NCBI GenBank assembly: GCA_937926325.1
Contig: CALAZQ010000537.1
Coordinates: 1-6,545 of the forward strand
Length of the DNA stretch: 6,545 nt
Source: an uncultured Planctomycetaceae bacterium
GTDB lineage: Bacteria > Planctomycetota > Planctomycetia > Pirellulales > UBA1268
Direction of reading: 5' to 3'
The position numbers and the translations under genes are program-made. Positions 1 to 5,639 of this stretch are shown here, piece by piece; the first letter of the stretch is position 1; the number at the start of each line of letters is the position of its first letter. The notes under the pieces are model-generated. The model made no database searches and was not told the origin of the DNA. It was given only the letters and a program-made list of their open reading frames with translations.

Positions 1-476
1 TCGCCGAGCGAGGCAAGATAGGTTTCGCAGGCTTTTTTCGTGGCCTCATCTGGCCCCTTTTTCGCAGCCCAGACCATCCATTCCCGGCACCCAGCGTCCT
101 GCTCGACAACCCCGGCGACCGTCAGGCCAGCGTATCGCGTCCCATCAGGGAAACGGAACTCGCCGGAGGACGGCTTTTCGGTTTTCTTGGGCTTCGTTTT
201 TCGGGCAGGAACCCACTGACCGCTGCCACAAAAGCAGCACTCCAGCCGCCACCACCCGCCGTCCTCGTCGGTGATGTCATGGGCTTCGGCCAGGCAGTTT
301 TCGTCAATGCAGGCCACTTCGCCGTCGAGCCGCCCCAGCAAACCCCTCGCCTGCGCTTTTCGGGCCGGAGCGACGTAGCTGCTCTCTTCCCTCACACCCT
401 CAGAAGGAGGCTTCTTCTTGCCCCTCTTTTTCTTACGGGGCTCATCTTGTGTCGAGATGTCGAATAAGAGGCTCAT
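1..476 (-). CDS. Zinc-ribbon protein, 3' end beyond window (partial)
   Basis: The reading frame is open from ATG at 476 to the window edge, giving 158 visible residues without a stop. The start overlaps the UvrD-like helicase stop as ATGA, so the two are probably translationally coupled; a weak GAGG (485-488) lies 8 nt upstream. Residues 13-22 form a very basic run (PRKKKRGKKK). C56-x4-C61 followed by C80 and C83 (ECCFCGSGQW) looks like a four-cysteine zinc ribbon. A second unit from about 106 (FRFPDGTRYAGLTV, then W133/W136) recalls the small C-terminal domain of ExoX-type exonucleases and DUF3820, but this is a by-eye likeness only. No catalytic nuclease motif is visible in this part. A nucleic-acid-binding role is inferred from the zinc ribbon, basic tail and neighbours. 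The gene is well supported; the function is not. Confidence 0.8.
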   Translation of the reverse strand, partial: MSLLFDISTQDEPRKKKRGKKKPPSEGVREESSYVAPARKAQARGLLGRLDGEVACIDENCLAEAHDITDEDGGWWRLECCFCGSGQWVPARKTKPKKTEKPSSGEFRFPDGTRYAGLTVAGVVEQDAGCREWMVWAAKKGPDEATKKACETYLASLG

Positions 477-2101
477 ACTGGCAACCTCATGCGGTAGTCG
501 GAACTCTGCTCAGTCCCGATGATCAGCTTCCTCCTGGCCCTCGTGACGCCGACGTACTCGATCCTCCGCTCCTCGTCGTGCTGCGCTGTGTCGATGCCCT
601 GCGCCTCGGCGATTCTCCGGCTCACCGTGTCTGACAGGACGACCGTGTCGGCCTCCATCCCCTTGGCAGCATGAATCGTCCCGACCCTAATCGCTGGCTT
701 GCTCGCCAGTTCTGGCCCGTATTTCTTGGCCGCCTTCTTCCATCGGGCCGCCCCGCGAAAAAGGTCGCCCCAGTCCCCCTTGCGAAGCCGATCCGCGAAC
801 TCGGGCTTCATCCCTGCCGCCTCCAAGTCGCCTGGCAGGATCACGTCCCACTGCCGAATCGCATCGCCGCTCCAGGCTTTCTTCGCCCCGCGAACCATGT
901 TGTTCATCGCCGGCAGGAGTTCCACTGCGGCGGAGAAGTCATCAGGCGAGCAGTCCTGGCCGTGCTCAATCGCCCACAACGCGTTCGCGGCTCGATAGAA
1001 CTTCGTCTGCTCCTTGGCCTTCAACTTTGCGAACGGCAGCCCCGCCTTCTCGAGCACCGCGGCCCAAATATCCAGCGTGTAGTTGCACCTCGCGATCACC
1101 AGGGTGTCATCGCCGGCGGAAAGTTCTTTGACGATCGATTCGGCGTACCCGCCTCTGACAACCTCACCAGCGTGGTCAGCCGGAGCGATTCCGCGATCCC
1201 AATAGCCTTCCCGCATCTTTCTCAGGCAGGCTTCTCCCAGTTCAAGAACAGGCCTCGGGCATCTCCACGTCTTCTCCATGACCCGCTCTTTATCGACTTT
1301 CCAGCCCATAAAAAGCCGCGAATCGCTTCCGCCGAAACCGAAGATAGATTGCATGGGATCGCCGCTGATGTAGACCCACTGGACGTTCGGCCCACTGGCG
1401 AGACGCAGGCAGCACCGATCAACCAGCGCGGATGCGTCTTGCTGCTCGTCCATCACCCACGCCTTCACGCTTGGCGGCAGTTCGCCCTCGGGGTCTGTCT
1501 CCTCCCAGCCCTCTGGCGAAAACCGGACGCCGCTGAACCTCGCGAGGAGGTCGGTGTAGTCCACCCGGCAGTCAAGAGTTTTGGCCGACTGGTATCTGTC
1601 GATGAACTGCTTGCAGACGGCAAAAGACGGCACGTCGCCTCCCAGCCGAGCCTCCCTGCGGATAGTGACTTCGATGGGTTCCATCCTTGACCGGGACTGC
1701 TCCCAGATGTTCAGGGCCGCCGCAGCCTGCCTCTCCCCGGTGTACCTCATGTACCCGGAGTCCTCGTCGATTATCGTCCGCACGTCCACCTTCAGGGCGC
1801 CGGCGATCCACGCCGCCGATTCCTTGTTGTCCGTCAGGAGTTCTCCTTTCTGGACGCCTATCTGCCGGTAGGCGATGCTGTGAACCGTCCGAAACCACCC
1901 ATCCTTGGAGAGAACCTCGCCGGGCACGTTCCAGGCGGAACTGGCCCGCTCGACCGCCTCTGCCCTGGCTGCCCTGGTAAAAGACGTGAATCCGATGGCA
2001 AAAGGGCTACCACCGAGGGCCGCTCTGGCGCCCTCCATGATGCGGAGAAGCTCCGTCGTCTTTCCCGTACCTGCCCCGCCTACCAATCTTGCCACTTGCA
2101 T
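473..2101 (-). CDS. UvrD/Rep-like superfamily 1A DNA helicase
   Basis: ATP-driven DNA helicase of 542 aa with all hallmark SF1A motifs in order: Walker A GGAGTGKT (8-15), motif Ia FTSFTRAA (38-45), Walker B DEQQD (218-222), motif III GDPMQSIFGFGG (247-258), motif IV TWRCP (278-282), motif V VGTIHAAKGME (473-483) and motif VI EYVGVTRARRK (515-525). It is shorter than cellular UvrD, as is usual for phage members, with reduced 1B/2B insertions. The ATG at 2101 is preferred because GGAGAAG (2107-2113) sits 5 nt upstream and the Walker A then falls close to the N-terminus, as in relatives. An in-frame ATG at 2158 would add 19 residues but has no clear Shine-Dalgarno, and its extension encodes a hairpin. 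The stop overlaps the next start (ATGA). It probably serves replication fork unwinding or recombination beside the primase-polymerase, which has no motor domain; 3'-5' polarity is expected from the family, not shown. Confidence 0.95.
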   Translation of the reverse strand: MQVARLVGGAGTGKTTELLRIMEGARAALGGSPFAIGFTSFTRAARAEAVERASSAWNVPGEVLSKDGWFRTVHSIAYRQIGVQKGELLTDNKESAAWIAGALKVDVRTIIDEDSGYMRYTGERQAAAALNIWEQSRSRMEPIEVTIRREARLGGDVPSFAVCKQFIDRYQSAKTLDCRVDYTDLLARFSGVRFSPEGWEETDPEGELPPSVKAWVMDEQQDASALVDRCCLRLASGPNVQWVYISGDPMQSIFGFGGSDSRLFMGWKVDKERVMEKTWRCPRPVLELGEACLRKMREGYWDRGIAPADHAGEVVRGGYAESIVKELSAGDDTLVIARCNYTLDIWAAVLEKAGLPFAKLKAKEQTKFYRAANALWAIEHGQDCSPDDFSAAVELLPAMNNMVRGAKKAWSGDAIRQWDVILPGDLEAAGMKPEFADRLRKGDWGDLFRGAARWKKAAKKYGPELASKPAIRVGTIHAAKGMEADTVVLSDTVSRRIAEAQGIDTAQHDEERRIEYVGVTRARRKLIIGTEQSSDYRMRLPV

Positions 2102-2157
2102 GACCACTTCTCCAAAGGGGTGTCTGGAACGTGGTAGGCGTAACTCTTTGCCTACCA
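2077..2157 (-). promoter_or_regulatory. Three-copy 8-bp element forming alternative hairpins around the helicase start
   Basis: Read on the minus strand, TGGTAGGC (2157-2150) is followed by its complement GCCTACCA (2139-2132) and then by TGGTAGGC again (2085-2078). The first and middle copies form a perfect 8-bp stem with a 10-nt loop. The middle and last copies form a 9-bp stem (CGCCTACCA with TGGTAGGCG) whose 46-nt loop holds the GGAGAAG and ATG of the helicase. The two stems share the middle copy and exclude each other. No U-tract follows either stem, so they do not look like a simple terminator. The last copy lies inside codons 6-9, just before the Walker A. The layout resembles a leader switch or a multi-copy operator; the repeat is seen, the function is inferred. 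Confidence 0.55.
2107..2113 (-). promoter_or_regulatory. Ribosome binding site deciding the helicase start
   Basis: GGAGAAG lies 5 nt before the ATG at 2101. It is the only good Shine-Dalgarno near the N-terminus of the UvrD-like gene and argues against the upstream in-frame ATG at 2158. It lies in the loop of the longer of two possible hairpins (2077-2140). Confidence 0.75.
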
Positions 2158-2167
2158 TAGACTTGCG

Positions 2168-3910
2168 TCACGAAAACCGCTTTTCCACGTTTCCGGCAAT
2201 TTTCGCGACATCAATTTCCGTTTCCTCGTGAATAGAAAAGGCGGTTTGGTCTTCTGCCCCGAAGTCTCCAGCCGCCAGACGCTCCAGAACGCTCATGTGG
2301 GCGTCTGTGAACCGGACGAACCTCCGGCTCCTTCCGCCCTCCCCGGCCCCCCTGGAGGCCGGCAGGGCCGTCTGATTGACCCCAGCCAGGATCATCTTCT
2401 TGATCTTGGCCTTGTCGCCCTCCTCGAGCTTCCTGCGGCCCCTGTCAACGATCTCCCAGGCTTTCTGCCAGCCGAACCAGAGTTCCCAGACCCCATCACG
2501 GCCACGAACCCACGCTGGCATTCCGGTCACGTCTGGCTTTCCGTCTTCCTCTTCGTCGTCATCCGGCTTCGGCGTCATCGAGAGCACTTCCAGAAGCCAG
2601 CCGGCTACGGTGGCGAACCGGCAGTTCTCGGCGGTTGCGGCCTCTTGAATCGCCTCGTCCATCAGTTTGGCTTTTAGGCCGCGGATCGGAGGCTTGCCCT
2701 TCCTGGCCGCTTCTCCGTTCCACGTCCCGTACCACTCCTCTGGTATCTGATCGACAACGACCGTGTGGGTGGCCTCGAGGATCGCGTTGGCGACTTTGGC
2801 CGCCGAGCGGTAGGTTTCTGAGTTCATCTGCACGGCAACCTTGACGACCTTCTGCTTGCCGGCCACGTCCCGAAAAACCGGAACGGTGAGCGTGTAGGTC
2901 ACGGGGTCAGAGTGGATGACCTTCAGTTGCCACTGCCCAGGCCACCACTCTGTGCCGTCGTGCCGAAGGCCGAGGCCGGTGAACGGCAACTTCTTGTCAC
3001 TTCCGTCTTCGTCGGCTCCGTTCTTGAGCCGATCGTCGATCGCCTTCTCCTTGTCGGCCTCATCGACGACCCCCTTGGCTCTCAACCGCTGCGCCCAGCC
3101 AAGTTCGTGCATGAAGATGTTCTGAATCTCTTCGTCGCCCTTCGGTGGCTTGCACCGCAGTTCGTTCATCGCCCTGATGCTCGCCAGCACGTCCTGCTGC
3201 TCAATCGGGCTATGGGGATTGAGCATCTTGACGCACTGGTATGCGGCGTAGCGAACGAGCGCGTGATGCCGATCGCCCTCGCCCATATCCTGATGAAGAA
3301 TCTTTGTCGCCGGCTCCTTTCGCTCGGTTCCGCCCTCGCCGACCTCGTTGCTGATCGCGATCAGCAACTCCCTTGGAATCTCGGCGACATCGCAGTCATC
3401 CGGGCTCATCCCCTCGACCCACGAGTAGGACGCACCGCTGGCGTGGCTGCTGGGCGGCATAATTGACTGCGCCCCCTTCTTGTCGCCGCCGATGCGAATC
3501 TCAAGCCCGGCAAGCTTGTAAACAGCCTGGGCGGGCAGCCGCGAGTCCCACTTGAAGAGCCGGTGAGTCGAGCGCTTTGACGTGAAAGTCGGCGTATACG
3601 CTTTGTCGAGGCCGAATCGCTCGGCCGTCTTGCGTCCCTGTTCGGTGTCAAACTCAATGTCGATGATCCCGCTCTTCTCGCCCAACTGCACGCCGATGTT
3701 TCGATTCTTGGTGCCGTCAAGCCACTGAGAAAGCTCGTCCTCGTCTATCGTCGCCTTGTGCTGCCACGCTTTGAGCAGCGGGTGCTTGCCCGGAGTGTCG
3801 CAGTTGGGATTCCTGCATGTGCATTTGTCGCCATCGGCGCCGTGGCAAATGACGACATACCAGCCCTTGGCCGCGTACTGGGCGGCCCACCAGAAAAGAC
3901 CTTCGATCAT
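2168..3910 (-). CDS. Primase-polymerase (prim-pol/AEP domain with PriCT-1)
   Basis: A 580-aa replication protein. Residues 1-185 match the bifunctional primase/polymerase N-terminal domain of the archaeo-eukaryotic primase superfamily: a cysteine/histidine cluster typical of the family (C30, C32, C37, GKHP to H43), motif I IIDIEFD with D84 and E86, motif II STH with H116, and motif III region LEIRIGG followed by the conserved MPPSSH (151-156). Residues 209-275 fit PriCT-1 (GEGDRHHALVRYA, then CKPPKGDEEIQNIF). The remaining 300 residues have no Walker A, so there is no fused D5- or DnaB-type helicase. They include an acidic run (DDDEEED, 450-456) and a tail perhaps of winged-helix type (RRFVRFTDAHMSVLERL). 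The ATG at 3910 has GGAG 7 nt upstream and overlaps the preceding stop as ATGA; an in-frame TTG at 3934 is less likely. The expected activity is primer synthesis and/or DNA polymerisation for the element. Motif I (D-x-E) and E137 at motif III are conservative variants. Confidence 0.92.
   Translation of the reverse strand: MIEGLFWWAAQYAAKGWYVVICHGADGDKCTCRNPNCDTPGKHPLLKAWQHKATIDEDELSQWLDGTKNRNIGVQLGEKSGIIDIEFDTEQGRKTAERFGLDKAYTPTFTSKRSTHRLFKWDSRLPAQAVYKLAGLEIRIGGDKKGAQSIMPPSSHASGASYSWVEGMSPDDCDVAEIPRELLIAISNEVGEGGTERKEPATKILHQDMGEGDRHHALVRYAAYQCVKMLNPHSPIEQQDVLASIRAMNELRCKPPKGDEEIQNIFMHELGWAQRLRAKGVVDEADKEKAIDDRLKNGADEDGSDKKLPFTGLGLRHDGTEWWPGQWQLKVIHSDPVTYTLTVPVFRDVAGKQKVVKVAVQMNSETYRSAAKVANAILEATHTVVVDQIPEEWYGTWNGEAARKGKPPIRGLKAKLMDEAIQEAATAENCRFATVAGWLLEVLSMTPKPDDDEEEDGKPDVTGMPAWVRGRDGVWELWFGWQKAWEIVDRGRRKLEEGDKAKIKKMILAGVNQTALPASRGAGEGGRSRRFVRFTDAHMSVLERLAAGDFGAEDQTAFSIHEETEIDVAKIAGNVEKRFS
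3347..3368. repeat. Perfect 22-bp palindrome inside the primase-polymerase gene
   Basis: The half-site GTTGCTGATCG (3347-3357) is followed directly by its exact reverse complement CGATCAGCAAC (3358-3368), with no spacer. It encodes residues 182-188 and flanking codons (ELLIAISNE), between the prim-pol and PriCT-1 domains. It contains two GATC sites. A zero-spacer dyad of this length forms a poor RNA hairpin, so a site for a dimeric DNA-binding protein is the more natural reading. A role as replication origin or operator is speculative. Confidence 0.6.
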
Positions 3911-3914
3911 CGAA
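3902..3914 (-). repeat. Short dyad centred on the ATGA stop/start junction
   Basis: TTCGAT and ATCGAA flank a single base at 3908, so the ATGA overlap between the DUF3223 stop and the primase start lies at the centre of a 13-nt inverted repeat. As RNA it gives only a 5-bp stem with the start in the loop. It is short enough to be chance, but it fits the pattern of structured starts in this operon. Confidence 0.3.
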
Positions 3915-4617
3915 TCGCTCCTTCTTCTCGCCAACTAACTTCGTTCTCCTTAATCGAAACCAACCGCAGTGTTTTGTGTGCGTCGTGATGAGCCTCCCAC
4001 CGCATACGCAGGCTGTCGCTCGCCATCGCTACGCCGCAGACCGGGTCAGGCTTCGTCTCGACGGCGTCGATGCTTATGCCGACCGCCTCTAAAAAAGAGT
4101 CGCGCAAAAACGCGAATGTGACAGGCCAGTGATCGACTCTGGCATCCCCCCACGCAAGCGGCTCGCCGCTCTGGTCGCTGGTCACGCTCCCGGCCCCCGA
4201 GGCATACCGCCATCGCTTGTACTGGGCCACCTGATCGGCAATGGCTCGCCGCATTGCCGACGTGGCCTGAGCCTTTCGGCTCCACCCCGAACAGCACTTT
4301 TTCCAACTAAAGTCGATCTCGTGCCCACCCGCGTAGCAAATGAACGTGTGATTGACGTTCGTCGGCGACCTGCCGTAGATGGCGTGTCCCGAACTGTGTC
4401 GAATCTTGATGCCGACCAGTTCGTCTTCGAGCCCCGGCAGAATCTTCTCATCGGGCCGCTCGTGGCGGCACAGGATCAGGTCAAGCAGAAACATCGTGTG
4501 CTTCGGCGATGCCATCACGCCGTCTTCGTAGGCGGAAACGATTTCGCGGCAACGCCGCTCGAGGGCGGCCTTCGACCTGAAAACCTCTCCGCCGACTTCA
4601 ATGGGAATCCTTCCCAT
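3907..4617 (-). CDS. DUF3223/DCL-domain protein with HNH-like C-terminal half
   Basis: A 236-aa protein. The first ~110 residues follow the DUF3223 (DCL, defective chloroplasts and leaves) pattern: an N-terminal F-x-S-K segment (FRSKAALERRCREIV), a helix leading to the RHERPDEK region, a strand pair, and the signature IDFSWKKC (101-108). The second half has SGEPLAWGDARVDHWPVTF (150-168) and later WEAHHDAHKTLRLVS with N225, which recalls the His/Asn layout of HNH-like nucleases found after this domain; the usual metal-binding cysteine pairs are absent. A nuclease or nucleic-acid-binding role is therefore inference. The ATG at 4617 has GGAGG 8 nt upstream (4626-4630); a frame reaching 4668 would run through a GC-rich hairpin and is rejected. 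The gene follows a terminator-like hairpin and overlaps the primase start by 4 nt, so it probably begins its own translational block. Confidence 0.85.
   Translation of the reverse strand: MGRIPIEVGGEVFRSKAALERRCREIVSAYEDGVMASPKHTMFLLDLILCRHERPDEKILPGLEDELVGIKIRHSSGHAIYGRSPTNVNHTFICYAGGHEIDFSWKKCCSGWSRKAQATSAMRRAIADQVAQYKRWRYASGAGSVTSDQSGEPLAWGDARVDHWPVTFAFLRDSFLEAVGISIDAVETKPDPVCGVAMASDSLRMRWEAHHDAHKTLRLVSIKENEVSWREEGAIR
3918..3926 (-). promoter_or_regulatory. Ribosome binding site deciding the primase start
   Basis: AAGAAGGAG ends 7 nt before the ATG at 3910, inside the last codons of the upstream gene. The alternative TTG at 3934 has its nearest GGAG 11 nt away, so the ATG is preferred. 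Confidence 0.75.
4601..4617 (-). promoter_or_regulatory. Stem-loop containing the DUF3223 start codon
   Basis: ATGGGAA (4617-4611) pairs perfectly with TTCCCAT (4607-4601) across a 3-nt GGA loop. Two wobble pairs and a U-A pair could extend the stem outward (4620-4598). The start codon itself is the 5' end of the stem while the GGAGG at 4626-4630 stays free, so folding could reduce initiation. A 7-bp stem alone is not statistically striking; its placement is the reason to list it. Confidence 0.4.
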
Positions 4618-4625
4618 CAAGCTGA

Positions 4626-4630
4626 CCTCC
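4626..4630 (-). promoter_or_regulatory. Ribosome binding site for the DUF3223 gene
   Basis: GGAGG lies 8 nt before the ATG at 4617. It could also serve the TTG one codon upstream, but ATG is the stronger codon and the spacing suits it. Confidence 0.75.
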
Positions 4631-4644
4631 CTGCTTCCTTGTGT

Positions 4645-4687
4645 TAGAAACCCTCCCCGGCCCCGCAAGTCGCAGGGGCCGGGGAGG
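4645..4687 (-). terminator. GC-rich terminator-like hairpin between two operon segments
   Basis: A perfect 13-bp stem (4675-4687 with 4652-4664; CCTCCCCGGCCCC with GGGGCCGGGGAGG), plus two inner GC pairs across a bulged A, encloses a 5-nt loop. On the minus strand it is followed by GTTTCT, a short imperfect U-tract. It lies about 130 nt after the stop at 4821 and 35 nt before the next start. It could be a leaky intrinsic terminator that lowers expression of the downstream genes, or an mRNA-stabilising hairpin. The stem is unambiguous; efficient termination is uncertain because the U-tract is poor. Confidence 0.6.
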
Positions 4688-4820
4688 TCATTCCGTCAGC
4701 CGGCGTGAAGCGAAAGGGACTTCAGAGGCTTCGGCCAACTTGCCGCGTTATGACGCCACCACGGCCTGGGCGACCGGCCTGCAAAATCGCAGGTTTCGCG
4801 CCGCCGGCCCGGCGGCCGTA

Positions 4821-5582
4821 TCAGTCCTCGTTGACGACGACAGTCGCTCCGGCCGGCGGAGCGTTGAACATCGTGTTCAGCGGCTCCGTGTAGAGTTGCC
4901 GGGCGACCTCGCCCTGCTCCTCACTGAGTTCGCCGGCCAGGCGAGGAACAATCATCGAGTAGGGCTGGCCCGCCCCACCCTTGGCCTTCTCGAGCCGCAG
5001 CCCGAGGACAGCCTCGTAGTGGAAGCACGGCAACCGCTTCCGAAACGGCAGCCACGACGCCAGCGAGCCAGGGCCGACCGTGACCAGCACCGGCCACACG
5101 TCGCCCTCGCGGAGGATCGCCAGGATGCGAGACTCCTTGACCCTCTTGCCCCCGCCGTTCGCACCGTAGCCGAACTCCGGCGAGGTGGAGAGCGCCGCCC
5201 AGTCATAGCGACGATCGCCGATCCGGTACTTCTCCAAGGCCGCCGGATCGACCGAGCCCAGGTCGTCGCTGACCCGGTAGCCGACCAGCAGGTCGTTGCT
5301 GATCACCACCGGCCGCTGCTCGGTCGGGTTGGGATCGGGCCAGAGGACGCCGCGCTTGGCCTCGCCGACGAGGATGCCGACGAGCTCGTCGCACGTCTCC
5401 TGATTGCCGTTGACCTCGACGTTCCACTTCGTCGCCCCGCCCAAAGGCGTCTTGACGCGGACGAGGTCAGTCTCCCGCATCGGCTCATCGCCCAGATTCT
5501 GAGCGATGATCCGAGCCTGCCTGCTGTCCGGCACGAGGGCCGGGTACTCAATCTTCTCAACCGTCGAAATCGCAGTAGTCAT
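4821..5582 (-). CDS. Phage replication-region protein, possibly ssDNA-binding
   Basis: A 253-aa soluble protein with no transmembrane segment or signal peptide. The order of features (a central FGYGANGGGKRVKESR at 137-152, then ILAILREGDVWPVLVTVGPGSL at 153-174, then a strand-rich stretch LGLRLEKAKGGAGQPYSMIVPRLAGELSEEQ at 193-223) resembles a widespread group of uncharacterised phage proteins encoded near recombination and replication genes, where a strand, P-x-SL and a 'K-x-G-x-x-Y-S' stretch recur. The cysteine cluster often seen in that group is not present. A single-stranded-DNA-binding role is a guess from context. The ATG at 5582 has AGGAGA (5589-5594) 6 nt upstream. A longer frame from TTG at 5630 is rejected because it lacks a suitable site and would overlap the previous stop. 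The start sits in a stem-loop (5574-5606). Confidence 0.82.
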   Translation of the reverse strand: MTTAISTVEKIEYPALVPDSRQARIIAQNLGDEPMRETDLVRVKTPLGGATKWNVEVNGNQETCDELVGILVGEAKRGVLWPDPNPTEQRPVVISNDLLVGYRVSDDLGSVDPAALEKYRIGDRRYDWAALSTSPEFGYGANGGGKRVKESRILAILREGDVWPVLVTVGPGSLASWLPFRKRLPCFHYEAVLGLRLEKAKGGAGQPYSMIVPRLAGELSEEQGEVARQLYTEPLNTMFNAPPAGATVVVNED

Positions 5583-5606
5583 GATTATTCTCCTGACATG
5601 ACGACT
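5574..5606 (-). promoter_or_regulatory. Hairpin displaying the Shine-Dalgarno in its loop and pairing the start codon
   Basis: On the minus strand AGTCGTCATG (5606-5597) pairs with CATGACTACT (5583-5574) with one mismatch: 6 pairs, a mismatch, then 3 pairs. The 13-nt loop carries the AGGAGA of the 253-aa gene and its ATG (5582-5580) lies in the 3' arm. Folding would hide the start codon, or present the ribosome site in a defined loop for a regulator. Pairing is seen; regulation is inferred. Confidence 0.45.
5589..5594 (-). promoter_or_regulatory. Ribosome binding site deciding the 253-aa gene start
   Basis: AGGAGA lies 6 nt before the ATG at 5582 and fixes that start over longer in-frame candidates. 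Confidence 0.75.
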
Positions 5607-5622
5607 ATCTAGAACCAGGCAC

Positions 5623-5639
5623 CACCTCAACGTGAGGTG
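5623..5639 (-). repeat. Stem-loop spanning the coiled-coil gene stop codon
   Basis: CACCTCA (5639-5633) pairs perfectly with TGAGGTG (5629-5623) across a 3-nt CGT loop. The TGA stop (5629-5627) opens the 3' arm. No U-tract follows, so it is not a typical intrinsic terminator. It may be a processing or stability element, or chance. Confidence 0.4.

Larger units (their letters stand above)
4618..4820. other. 203-nt non-coding gap with three hairpins
   Basis: This is the only sizeable gap in the window. It holds a hairpin directly after the upstream stop (4800-4816, GCCGCC/GGCGGC with a 5-nt loop), a second (4778-4793, CCTGC/GCAGG with a 6-nt loop) and the 13-bp terminator-like stem (4652-4687). 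No small open frame with a Shine-Dalgarno was found in it, and no convincing promoter was recognised, although one would be expected if the terminator works. Confidence 0.6.

Noticed and set aside
671..1690. Long plus-strand open frame (339 codons) antisense to the helicase
   Set aside because: It mirrors the UvrD-like gene, whose minus-strand product has all seven helicase motifs. The plus-strand product has no recognisable motif, and GC-rich coding DNA commonly leaves the opposite strand open.
2102..2158. Upstream ATG at 2158 as start of the UvrD-like helicase
   Set aside because: No ribosome site precedes it and its extra 19 codons consist largely of the leader hairpin; the ATG at 2101 has a good site at correct spacing.
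2343..2362. CCGGCC/GGCCGG hairpin near the end of the primase gene
   Set aside because: Six GC pairs in a G/C-dominated coding stretch are expected by chance, and no U-tract or gene boundary is near.
3030..3365. Recurrent GATCGC/CGATCG motifs as iterons
   Set aside because: Copies at about 3030-3042, 3271 and 3353-3362 are irregularly spaced, only six bases long and expected in GC-rich coding DNA. Only the 22-bp palindrome stands out.
4618..4668. N-terminal extension of the DUF3223 protein to 4668
   Set aside because: It would translate through the terminator-like stem, and the ATG at 4617 has GGAGG 8 nt upstream.
4641..5612. Plus-strand open frame (323 codons) opposite the 253-aa gene
   Set aside because: Arginine-rich low-complexity composition, it begins inside the terminator-like hairpin and lacks a Shine-Dalgarno. 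The minus-strand gene has a good start and family-like features.
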